Positions 39,425-47,031 of a stretch of 64,000 nt of DNA are shown here, in pieces. Source of the DNA: Rhizobium rhizogenes NBRC 13257 (GTDB lineage: Bacteria > Pseudomonadota > Alphaproteobacteria > Rhizobiales > Rhizobiaceae). The stretch lies in contig NZ_BAYX01000003.1 of the NCBI RefSeq assembly GCF_000696095.1, positions 248,001-312,000 on the forward strand. The letters run 5' to 3'. The notes under the pieces were generated by a model, which searched no databases, was not told where the DNA came from, and saw nothing but the letters and a program-made list of their open reading frames with translations. The position numbers were made by a program, and so were the translations under genes. How positions within the stretch are numbered: the stretch's first letter is position 1; each line of letters begins with the position of its first letter.

Positions 39425-41308
39425 ATGGTAGCCACGTCTGTGGATCAGACTTCTGGTCGAGGGATGACCAGGGAAGAGAAGAAGGTGATCTTCGCCTCTT
39501 CGCTCGGAACTGTTTTCGAATGGTATGACTTCTATCTCTATGGTTCCCTGGCCGTCTTCATCGGCGCGGCCTTTTTCAGTGAATATCCGGAAGCGACCCG
39601 CAATATTTTCGCGTTGCTCGCCTTCGCGGCAGGCTTCCTGGTCCGGCCCTTCGGTGCGCTGGTCTTCGGACGGATCGGCGATCTCGTCGGCCGCAAATAT
39701 ACGTTTCTCGTCACCATCCTGATCATGGGCCTTTCGACCTTCCTGGTCGGTATCCTGCCCGGCTCGGCCAGCTGGGGTCTCGCTGCCCCGGTTATTCTGA
39801 TTGCGCTGCGCATGCTGCAGGGCCTGGCGCTTGGTGGCGAATATGGTGGCGCGGCAACCTATGTCGCCGAGCATGCACCCAACGACCGGCGCGGTTTTTA
39901 TACGTCCTGGATCCAGACGACGGCAACGCTCGGGCTCTTTCTGTCGCTGATCGTGATCCTGGTGGTGCAGAACTGGCTCGGCAAGGAAGCCTTTGCTGCC
40001 TGGGGATGGCGTATTCCCTTTATCCTGTCCTTCGTTCTCCTCGGCATCTCCGTCTGGATCCGGCTGTCGCTCAGTGAATCCCCGGCTTTCAAGAAGATGA
40101 AGGAAGAAGGCAAGGGCTCCAAGGCGCCGCTGTCGGAAGCTTTCGGACAATGGAAGAACGCCCGGATCGCGCTGCTGGCACTTCTCGGTCTCACGGCAGG
40201 CCAGGCCGTCGTCTGGTATGCGGGCCAGTTCTATTCGCTGTTCTTCCTGCAGAACGTGCTCAAGGTCGATGGTCAATCGGTCAACATCATGATCGCCATC
40301 GCGCTGCTGTTCGGCAGCGGTTTCTTCGTGTTCTTCGGCTGGCTGTCCGACAAGATCGGCCGCAAGCCGATCATCATGGCCGGACTTGCCCTGGCGATCC
40401 TCACCTATTTCCCGCTGTTCAAGGCATTGACCCATGCGGCCAATCCGGCGCTTGCCCAGGCGGAGCAAACCATCCGTGCCACCGTGACGGCGGCACCCGG
40501 CGATTGCACCTTCCAGTTCAACCCGGTCGGCACGGCGAAGTTCAACCACTCTTGCGATATTGCCACCTCGTTCTTGTCGAAGAGTTCGGTGCCCTACGCA
40601 GTCGTCGACGGTCCCGCCGGCCAGCCGGCGACGGTCAAGGTTGGTGACGCCATCGTGACTTCCTATGACGCTGTCGCCGCCGGGGCGACGGCTGCGGCAA
40701 AGAGCGCCGCCTTCACGCATGACCTGAACCTTGCCCTGCAGAAGGCGGGTTTCCCGCTGGCGCGCGATCCGGCCAAGGTGCCGGACGCCAAGCTGGATGG
40801 TTTCATCGCCGCAAACCCCGAGCTCAGCCTAAACGCGGCAACGGTCCGGGCCGGTGACAAGACGGTCACGCCGGTTGCCGATCTGATCAAGGCGAAGCTG
40901 CTCACAGCGGAACAGACCGCCGGCGCGACCGATATGCCGGTCTACACGGTGGCGAACGGCGGTGCCTTCAAGATGGTTGCCGATCCCGCCGCGATCAACT
41001 GGCCGCTCACCATCGCCATTCTGACCATTCTCGTCATTTACGTGACCATGGTCTATGGCCCTATTGCCGCGATATTGGTTGAGATGTTCCCGACCCGCAT
41101 CCGCTATACCGGTATGTCCTTGCCCTATCATATCGGCAATGGCTGGTTCGGCGGCCTGCTGCCGGCAACGGTCTTTGCGATGAGCGCTGCCAAGGGCGAT
41201 ATTTATTACGGCCTTTGGTATCCGATTGCGATTGCGACGATGACCCTGGTCATCGGTCTTATCTTCATCCGCGACACCAAGGGCGTCGATCTCAACGCCA
41301 TCAAGTAA
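39425..41308 (+). CDS. MHS-family MFS permease with large inserted domain
   Basis: Metabolite:H+ symporter of 627 residues; typical members have about 430. The ATG at 39425 follows GGGAGGAATTAGGA. The MHS signatures are FEWYDFYLYG, GRIGDLVGRKYTF, GGEYGGAATYVAEHAP and LSDKIGRKPIIMAG. About residues 333-522 form an insert between membrane helices, rich in Ala, Val, Asp and Lys with two cysteines, then NWPLTIAILTILVIYV resumes the carrier. Similar long MHS proteins occur in other proteobacteria. The substrate, probably a carboxylate or betaine, cannot be read. Confidence 0.92.
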   Translation: MVATSVDQTSGRGMTREEKKVIFASSLGTVFEWYDFYLYGSLAVFIGAAFFSEYPEATRNIFALLAFAAGFLVRPFGALVFGRIGDLVGRKYTFLVTILIMGLSTFLVGILPGSASWGLAAPVILIALRMLQGLALGGEYGGAATYVAEHAPNDRRGFYTSWIQTTATLGLFLSLIVILVVQNWLGKEAFAAWGWRIPFILSFVLLGISVWIRLSLSESPAFKKMKEEGKGSKAPLSEAFGQWKNARIALLALLGLTAGQAVVWYAGQFYSLFFLQNVLKVDGQSVNIMIAIALLFGSGFFVFFGWLSDKIGRKPIIMAGLALAILTYFPLFKALTHAANPALAQAEQTIRATVTAAPGDCTFQFNPVGTAKFNHSCDIATSFLSKSSVPYAVVDGPAGQPATVKVGDAIVTSYDAVAAGATAAAKSAAFTHDLNLALQKAGFPLARDPAKVPDAKLDGFIAANPELSLNAATVRAGDKTVTPVADLIKAKLLTAEQTAGATDMPVYTVANGGAFKMVADPAAINWPLTIAILTILVIYVTMVYGPIAAILVEMFPTRIRYTGMSLPYHIGNGWFGGLLPATVFAMSAAKGDIYYGLWYPIAIATMTLVIGLIFIRDTKGVDLNAIK

Positions 41309-41320
41309 CGACGGAAGAAA

Positions 41321-41348
41321 AGCCCGGCGCGAGCGATCGCGCCGGGCT
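41321..41348 (+). terminator. Intrinsic terminator after MHS permease
   Basis: Perfect 12-bp stem AGCCCGGCGCGA (41321-41332) with TCGCGCCGGGCT (41337-41348), loop GCGA, followed at once by TTTTCTTTT. Strong Rho-independent terminator. Confidence 0.92.
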
Positions 41349-41680
41349 TTTTCTTTTGGTATTTCCATTTCCTGACGGCGCTGTCTCATCTTTGCCTACT
41401 CGCCTGAGGAGGAGGGACCGAAGCTGCGCGCTGGAACCAGGATCCTGACGGTGCAGCATGGAACAGGCGGCATCCAAAGACGGATCGCCCGCCACCGTCG
41501 CAGTCGTGTCGTCACATTTCGAAATAACATTTCCCATAAATTCCACCGGGTAGAAATATTCAGACACAATTTGGGGCTAGCTATCATCCTGTCGTTTCTA
41601 AGCAGGAGCCACTGAAACGACACGGTTCACCCCTAGCCGGTGCCGATCGATATCAATTTTGTCGCGGAGCATCATCTTCC
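41349..41680. other. Intergenic region, 332 bases
   Basis: Beyond the terminator I see no convincing gene. A 31-codon plus-strand reading frame from 41458 has no ribosome-binding site. Confidence 0.5.
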
Positions 41681-42505
41681 ATGCCTTTTCCGTATTTCTG
41701 GCGGCAAGAACAACTAAAGCATATCGTCGTGACGACCTTTCATGAAAAGGGGTATCGCGACTATGGCAAGAAGTGCATCGAGACATTTCTCAAATATTGG
41801 CCCAAGGATATCTCGCTTGTGGTCTATGCCGAGAATGTGCAGGTCGAGGAGAAGGATGAGCGGCTCCAGATTTTCGACCATAATGAGAGCCTGCCGCGCT
41901 TGCTCGAATTTCGCAAAGACTTTGGCGAGAACCCGCTGGCCAACGGAGTCCGTCTATCTACGAATAGTTTGGAACGGGACTACCGCTGGGATGCCGTTCG
42001 TTTTTCCAACAAGGTCTTCGCCGTCACCGATGCGATCCAGCGATATCGGACCGAGGCGGATCAGCTGATATGGCTCGATGCGGATACGGTTACTCACAGC
42101 GAAATTCCGCGTAGCCTGATCGATAGAATTGCCCCGAGGGGCAATCAGCTTGCCGCCTATCTGAACCGTAAAATATATCCGGAATGCGGATGGGTGGGAT
42201 ACAATCTTCGCCACCGCGAAATATTGACCTTCGTCGAGCGCTTCGAAAGCGCCTATTCGTCCGGCTATTTCCTGGCGCTGAAGGAAAGCCACGACAGTTT
42301 CGTCTTCTGGAAGATCGTCCAGCAAATGGAGCAGGATAAAGAAGCAAGCTTCAAGTTTCTGGGCTCGAACCGGACCAAGTCCCATGTCTTCATCAACAGC
42401 GTCCTTGGAGGTTATATGGATCACCTCAAGGGCGACAGGAAAGCCGCGGGGAAAAGCCGCAAGAGCGATCTCTCCTGGCGCCGGCGCGAGGCGTGGTGGA
42501 GCTGA
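41681..42505 (+). CDS. Orphan glycosyltransferase-like protein
   Basis: Cytoplasmic protein of 274 residues with no signal or membrane segment. An N-terminal strand-helix start (HIVVTTFHEKGYRDYGKKCIETFLKYWP) and the acidic motif LIWLDADTVTHS (about 130-141) match nucleotide-sugar-binding GT-A folds, where DXD holds the metal. The C-terminal region ends in a basic stretch (KSRKSDLSWRRREAWW). No sugar-biosynthesis genes are adjacent. Glycosyltransferase activity is inferred from the motif only; the exact family is not recognised. Confidence 0.65.
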   Translation: MPFPYFWRQEQLKHIVVTTFHEKGYRDYGKKCIETFLKYWPKDISLVVYAENVQVEEKDERLQIFDHNESLPRLLEFRKDFGENPLANGVRLSTNSLERDYRWDAVRFSNKVFAVTDAIQRYRTEADQLIWLDADTVTHSEIPRSLIDRIAPRGNQLAAYLNRKIYPECGWVGYNLRHREILTFVERFESAYSSGYFLALKESHDSFVFWKIVQQMEQDKEASFKFLGSNRTKSHVFINSVLGGYMDHLKGDRKAAGKSRKSDLSWRRREAWWS

Positions 42506-42622
42506 TTGGACGCGATAGGTCTCAAGTTTAAACTTGTTTTTCTGCCACGTATCGCATGAGACATCTCGTGGGTAAGGAGTAGCCTACCCACGATCAGATG
42601 CCGTGCAACACGATGTCAATTG

Positions 42623-43027
42623 TCAGACGTAGGCGGCCCGAGCGCCGAAATCCGTATTCTCGTCGAAATTCGTCGTGCCGATGCGATCGCTTTCGCCAGA
42701 CAGCGGCGATTGCGCGTTGCTCTGCGACGAACTGGAACCGGAGGCTGTGCTCGCCTTCGCGGTTTGACCGGCGGCGCTCGACTGGCTGCTGGAGGATTTC
42801 TGCAGCTTGGCCAGTTTGGCCTCAAGGGTGGTCAGTTCCTTTTGAAGCGTGGCTGCTTCGTCCGGGTCTTTCGTGCTGGCGAGCTCCGCCTTCTTTGCCG
42901 CGATTTCCACCTGTATTTTCGTAGCGTCGTCTGCGGTAGACGAGCTCGATGATGTGGTGGACGATGTGCCAAACAAGGATGAGGCCGTGGAGGAGGATAT
43001 TGCGGTAACCATTTTGATGTTGCCCAT
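42623..43027 (-). CDS. Small Ser-rich coiled-coil protein (FlxA-like?)
   Basis: Protein of 134 residues (129 if translation starts at the next Met). A Ser/Thr-rich N-terminus is followed by a charged coiled coil (KIQVEIAAKKAELAS...LQKELTTLEAKLAKLQKS, about 40-80) and a Ser/Gln-rich linker. The ending GTTNFDENTDFGARAAYV looks conserved-domain-like. Small FlxA-like proteins in rhizobia have a similar layout, but I cannot confirm this. No clear ribosome-binding site is visible, so the start is uncertain. Confidence 0.5.
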   Translation of the reverse strand: MGNIKMVTAISSSTASSLFGTSSTTSSSSSTADDATKIQVEIAAKKAELASTKDPDEAATLQKELTTLEAKLAKLQKSSSSQSSAAGQTAKASTASGSSSSQSNAQSPLSGESDRIGTTNFDENTDFGARAAYV

Positions 43028-43476
43028 TGCTGTGTCGTGCGGATGTACAATTGTGGCAGCGGCTGGATTAAGCGGCCGTAAATGGCCTTTTGCGTACAAC
43101 CCGGTGCCAATGGTAGAATAACGGCGTCGCAATCCGGAAATTCGGGCGGCTTTATTGTGATTTAAGGCGATAAAAGTCTATGAAATCATGATGATAAGAT
43201 TTCTGGCGACGAAGCGCGCAATATCTCCCTTGGGGGAAACGGCCCGCTCCTGGAAATGTCGCGATAAGAAATTCCTTGATAATACCTTTGTTCAGCAATG
43301 TTCGGAAATGTCTGCGACAGGATCTGGTGCCGATTTGCTGCGGAGGATTGCTATATCCGCGCTACCGCCGACGTTTCGCCGGCAACACCCGCCGCCTGTC
43401 TGAGGGAAGCCGCGGGTGTCGTTGGCTATTGGTCCGTCCCTGACGGGACGGTCCGGATATCAGCTGCGCAAGGCTT
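43028..43476. other. Intergenic region, 449 bases
   Basis: No gene supported. Two imperfect hairpins near 43386-43454 (for example 43431-43440 with 43445-43454, one mismatch) could end minus-strand transcription of the Gly-rich gene, but they lack T-runs. Confidence 0.5.
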
Positions 43477-44301
43477 TCATAAGCCGCCTGCGCTCGCGGT
43501 GCTGCGCAAGAGTTTGCAGAGACTGACAAGACCGGCATCGAAATTGCCCGAAGCCGTCACCTGACGACAGGCTATGAGCATGCGCCTCTGCTCGGCGTTG
43601 GACATGGTGCGGAACGCTGCAAGCGTGCTTCTGCTCGCTCCGATACCCTGGCCACTGCCCGATCCGGAGCCACCAAGGCCGCCGTTTCCGCTGCCAACGC
43701 TGCCAATGCCGCCGGAACCACCGGATCCGCCAGACCCTCCAGAGGATCCACCTGACCCACCCGAGCCGCCGGAACCACCTGTTCCGCCGCCTCCGGTCCC
43801 GCCGCCACCGCTGCCGGAGCCGCCGCCGATACCAACGCCGACACCCACACTCGCGCCGCCACCGCCGAGCGATACGCCGGCGCCGGCATTGACCCCGCCG
43901 GAACCTCCGACAGATGCGCCTACACCGGCATTGACGCCACTGGTGGTATTTGCAGACGCGCCGAGACCGGCGTTAACCCCGTTGGCGCCGCCAACCGATA
44001 CTCCCGCTCCGGCATTGACGCCGCGGCTGGTCGATGCAGACGCGCCGACGCCGGCATTCACGCCATTGGTGCCGCCGATGGATGCGCCCGCACCGGTGTT
44101 GAGGCCGGTTGAATTCAAGCCAAGACCTGCTCCCGCCTTGATGCCGCCGACGGAAACGCCAAGGCCTACGCCGAGCCCGCGTCCGCTTGTGGATTGGCCT
44201 CCGCCATGATCTGTACCGCCACCGGGCTCTGCATAGGCCGTCGAGGCCAATAGTAACAATGCGGATGCGGCGACCGCTATCCGTGAAGATTGTATTCTCA
44301 T
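43477..44301 (-). CDS. Exported Gly-rich protein with tandem 14-residue repeats
   Basis: Unrecognised protein of 274 residues. The ATG at 44301 has GGAG 10 bases upstream. A signal peptide (about 1-24, AYA) is followed by six 14-residue repeats of the form GVNAGxGxSxxxxx, which alternate a GG-containing and a Ser/Thr-containing ending. Next comes a GGSGGS-type linker of about 60 residues and a small C-terminal domain (MSNAEQRRMLIACRQV...LVSLCKLLRS) with two cysteines. The layout suggests a surface or extracellular protein with a flexible stalk. It could also be a very divergent adhesin; no autotransporter domain is present. Confidence 0.75.
   Translation of the reverse strand: MRIQSSRIAVAASALLLLASTAYAEPGGGTDHGGGQSTSGRGLGVGLGVSVGGIKAGAGLGLNSTGLNTGAGASIGGTNGVNAGVGASASTSRGVNAGAGVSVGGANGVNAGLGASANTTSGVNAGVGASVGGSGGVNAGAGVSLGGGGASVGVGVGIGGGSGSGGGGTGGGGTGGSGGSGGSGGSSGGSGGSGGSGGIGSVGSGNGGLGGSGSGSGQGIGASRSTLAAFRTMSNAEQRRMLIACRQVTASGNFDAGLVSLCKLLRSTASAGGL
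43855..44106 (-). repeat. Six tandem 42-base repeats inside the Gly-rich gene
   Basis: The core CGGCATTGAC and its close variants recur exactly every 42 bases, with CGGC/CGGT anchors at 43884, 43926, 43968, 44010, 44052 and 44094. Each unit encodes 14 residues. Third-position differences between units show the repeat is old and kept at the protein level. Confidence 0.85.
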
Positions 44302-44679
44302 GACTTGTCTCCGTTTCAGTTCAGGCCAGCAAAGCGGGCCAGTTTCTGATGCCGGAGCGCGCGCACCGTAGAGTTGGAATGAACGGACGAATTTTAGAGC
44401 CTTTCCTCCCAAGACTACACATTAGGATAGTCTTATTTTTTAACTCGGCAATAAAAATTTCACGGATGGCTTGTAGAGTACAAGCGATGCTGGCAATAGG
44501 CTGGGCGATTTTGAATATTGTAGTCGGCAACAATCTGCCGGCCGCAAATATGGTCGGTGTTTCTTTAGTTAAAAATAGTATTAATTAAACTTGAAGACCG
44601 CTCTATGTATTCTTGCTGATCGATAATCGCTCTATCAAAGGTAAACAACGTTCTGCGCCACAGACCGGTCATCTGTGTC
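44302..44679. other. Intergenic region, 378 bases, AT-rich
   Basis: Noticeably AT-richer than the rest of the window, with no gene I can support. A possible 79-codon frame at 44349 lacks a ribosome-binding site and any family pattern. Confidence 0.5.
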
Positions 44680-44897
44680 AAGAACATCGACGAGACGGCA
44701 CAGCTTTATGAGAACCAATCATGCCTTGCCCCTGCCGAAGACGCTGATCTTCGGCAGCCCGGACCCTGTCCGATCCCGACGCGGAAGCATTGCCGCGAGA
44801 CGGGGTAAACATAGAGATCGTGCCGGATGCGGGCCGTTCCATGGCATGGGATAACCCCGCAGGCCTAGCGAATGCGATAGGCCGGACGGTCACTTGA
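44680..44897 (+). pseudogene. Alpha/beta hydrolase C-terminal relic with frameshift
   Basis: In one frame (ending TGA 44895-44897) the DNA encodes VNIEIVPDAGRSMAWDNPAGL, here in two parts VNIEIVPDAG and RSMAWDNPAGLANAI, which matches the catalytic-His end of alpha/beta hydrolases (VPxAGHSMxWENPxGxA). The His itself is replaced by Arg. Just upstream, LPLPKTLIFGSPDP, the strand before the catalytic Asp, is in a different frame; the shift falls near 44763-44775. No N-terminal half is present. Decayed gene fragment. Confidence 0.65.
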
Positions 44898-44929
44898 GGT
44901 TCGCGCGGAGACTGGGAAGAGGCGCTGAA

Positions 44930-45424
44930 CTAATGTCCGAATGCCGGCGCAAATTGCAGCGCTCCGCTCGGGATAGGGCCTCGAAGAACGAACCTCTGAA
45001 CGTATTTCGTATCCAGGTCCTGATAGGTCAATCGCCCATCACTTTCGAAGCCCGCGTGCCTGTAGACATTCGGATTGCCGATGAGGGCGCATCCACTTGC
45101 GCCCATTCCATCCAGAAGCTCCAGCCCCTTGGCGATGAGCGCTTTGCCGATACCTTGGCGCTGTCTTTCAGGCGCGACCGATATCGGGCCGAGCCCGAAC
45201 CAGCCATTGTCCACGCCATCGATCTTCACCCGCGAAAACGCGACGTGCCCCAAAATCTTGCCATCCTCCTCGGCGACCAGCGAGATCGCCAAGTCACCGG
45301 ATGCGCGCAGCGTCCGGAGAATGTCCACCTCGGTATCGTCGCTGAAGGGCATCGGCTTGAAAGCGGTCCATGTCAGATCATGGATCGCATCCACATCTTC
45401 AGGCGTTTCGTGTCGGATAAGCAT
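44930..45424 (-). CDS. GNAT-family N-acetyltransferase
   Basis: Acetyl-CoA-dependent transferase of 164 residues; the ATG at 45424 opens MLIRHETPEDVDAIHDL. The acetyl-CoA loop is SVAPERQRQGIGKALI, and the C-terminal NPNVYRHAGF strand is typical of the YhbS-like subgroup. The substrate is unknown. It lies 11 bases after pepT in the same direction and is probably co-transcribed. Confidence 0.93.
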   Translation of the reverse strand: MLIRHETPEDVDAIHDLTWTAFKPMPFSDDTEVDILRTLRASGDLAISLVAEEDGKILGHVAFSRVKIDGVDNGWFGLGPISVAPERQRQGIGKALIAKGLELLDGMGASGCALIGNPNVYRHAGFESDGRLTYQDLDTKYVQRFVLRGPIPSGALQFAPAFGH

Positions 45425-45435
45425 CTGTGTCAATC

Positions 45436-46668
45436 CTAAGCGCGCTCCGCCCAGATTTTCGAAAGTTCGACGATCGTCTTGACAGCCTTTTCCATGTCCT
45501 GGCTGCTGACCCATTCGAGCGGCGAATGGAAGGCGTGGCCGCCGGCGAAGATGTTGGCGCAGGGCAGGCCCATGAAGGACAGACGCGAGCCGTCGGTGCC
45601 GCCGCGAATACTGCCGCGCACGGGCGTCATGCCGGCACGCCGGACGGCTTCCATGGCATAATCGACGATCTCTGGATGCTGGTCGAGGATGGTCTTCATG
45701 TTGCGGTATTGCTGCTTGACCTTGAAGGTGTAGGTGGAGCCGGGATAGCCGGCCATCACATCCTTGACGATCGCCTCGAGCACGACTTCCTTGGTCGTCA
45801 GCCCCTCATCGTTGAAGTCGCGGATGATGAAGCCGAGGGATGCCTTTTCCATCGAGCCGGTCACGCCGGTCGGATGAACGAAACCGTCCCGGCCCGCCGT
45901 GGTTTCCGGCGCCGTATCCTTGGGCAGGCGGTCGATGATGGCGCCGGCGATCTTGATGGCGTTTTCCATCTTGTCCTTGGCGAAACCGGGATGGATGGCC
46001 ACGCCCTGGATGGAAATCTCGACGCCATCGGCCGAGAAGGTCTCGTCCTCGACATGGCCGGCTGTTTCGCCATCCATGGTGTAGGCGAACGCAGCGCCGA
46101 GTTTTGCCAAATCCACCTTGTCGACCCCGCGACCGATTTCCTCGTCGGTGGTGAATAGGAGCTTGATGGTTCCATGCTTGATGTCGGGATTGTCGAGGAG
46201 GAACTGCGCCGCCGTCACGATCTCGGCCAACCCCGCCTTGTCGTCGGCGCCGAGCAGCGTCGTGCCGTCGGAGGTGATGATGTCGTTGCCGATCTGGTTG
46301 CCGAGCTCCGGATTGTCGCTGACGCGGATGATCTGCTGCGGATCGCCCGGAAGCTGGATGTCGCCGCCGTTATAGTTGCGCACGATCTGCGGCTTCACGT
46401 TCGTTCCCGTGAAGTCGGGTGCGGTGTCCATGTGCGAGCAAAAGCAGATGACCGGGACAGGCTTGTCGACGTTGGATGGAATGGTCGCATAGACATAGCC
46501 GTGCTCGTCGAGATGCGCGTCAGCGAGACCGATCGCCAGCAAATCCTCCACCAGGACACGGCCGAGGTTCTTCTGCTTCTCAGTGGAAGGCTGCGTCGAT
46601 GAAGTGGGGTCGGATTGGGTGTCGATAACGACATAACGAAGGAAGCGATCGGTGACAGTGTCGGTCAT
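45436..46668 (-). CDS. pepT: Peptidase T (tripeptide aminopeptidase)
   Basis: Zinc tripeptidase of 410 residues, the normal length; MTDTVTDRFLRYV is the typical start. Metal and catalytic residues include His79 and Asp81 (CFCSHMDTAPDF), the GADDKAG bridge near Asp142, Glu176/Glu177 (TTDEEIG) and the C-terminal His in AGGHAFHSPLEW. It acts in the cytoplasm on tripeptides. It is divergent from the peptide-export cassette; a functional link is not implied. Confidence 0.96.
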   Translation of the reverse strand: MTDTVTDRFLRYVVIDTQSDPTSSTQPSTEKQKNLGRVLVEDLLAIGLADAHLDEHGYVYATIPSNVDKPVPVICFCSHMDTAPDFTGTNVKPQIVRNYNGGDIQLPGDPQQIIRVSDNPELGNQIGNDIITSDGTTLLGADDKAGLAEIVTAAQFLLDNPDIKHGTIKLLFTTDEEIGRGVDKVDLAKLGAAFAYTMDGETAGHVEDETFSADGVEISIQGVAIHPGFAKDKMENAIKIAGAIIDRLPKDTAPETTAGRDGFVHPTGVTGSMEKASLGFIIRDFNDEGLTTKEVVLEAIVKDVMAGYPGSTYTFKVKQQYRNMKTILDQHPEIVDYAMEAVRRAGMTPVRGSIRGGTDGSRLSFMGLPCANIFAGGHAFHSPLEWVSSQDMEKAVKTIVELSKIWAERA

Positions 46669-47021
46669 GAATTCGGTCCAATCTGTGTGCGCCAGCCATG
46701 GACAGCTATAGCCTTCGGCGGTGGCGGGGTGAATCCATTTTTGCGTTATCGCTGCATTTTGTTGGTGCGGCGCCATGCGGTCAAAACAGAGCGATGCTCC
46801 CGTATTCGTCATGGACATATCTCTCCGACCGGACCCGGTCTTTGATCAAATGTGGCCGGTTCGCGGCGCGTTGTAACATCTCTCAACATAACGAGACCCA
46901 ACACAATAATTGGATCTGGCATGTATTTCCTCGCGTCGGGTTCGATGGCCGCGCCGCAAATCATGGATGCCGCGATCGAACGCCGGCGACAACTTCGGTA
47001 CCTCCAGCGAGGGATAGCCAA
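46669..47021 (+). other. Control region upstream of the peptide exporter, 353 bases
   Basis: Lies between the divergent pepT and exporter genes. It contains a possible short upstream reading frame (46921-47031) and the GAGGG ribosome site for the TTG start at 47022. The exporter frame stays open back to 46698, but the residues encoded there do not resemble any exporter. Confidence 0.5.
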
Positions 47022-47031
47022 TTGCTTCTGA
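46921..47031 (+). CDS. Possible 36-residue upstream ORF overlapping the exporter start
   Basis: ATG-started frame of 36 codons (MYFLASGSMAAPQIMDAAIE then a basic tail) ending TGA at 47029-47031, 10 bases inside the exporter gene at its TTG start. It may be a coupling leader or simply chance. The ribosome site before it is weak (GGATCTGGC). No similarity is recognised. Confidence 0.25.
   Translation: MYFLASGSMAAPQIMDAAIERRRQLRYLQRGIANCF

Noticed and set aside
41301..41567. Minus-strand ORF of 88 codons
   Set aside because: It starts at GTG without a ribosome site and runs through the strong terminator at 41321-41348.
43855..44106. Regular 42-base repeats as a CRISPR array
   Set aside because: The repeats are diverged, have no separate spacers and stay in frame within a Gly-rich coding sequence; no cas genes are present.
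44349..44588. Plus-strand ORF of 79 codons with a hydrophobic segment
   Set aside because: No ribosome site, overlaps the upstream region of the Gly-rich gene, and the hydrophobic part reflects AT-rich DNA.
44678..44893. Minus-strand ORF of 71 codons
   Set aside because: No ribosome site or family pattern; it lies opposite the plus-strand hydrolase relic, which explains the coding-like composition.
46698..47021. N-terminal extension of the C39 exporter to an ATG at 46698
   Set aside because: The extra 108 residues match nothing in the family and lack a ribosome site, while TTG 47022 has a good one and gives the usual length.
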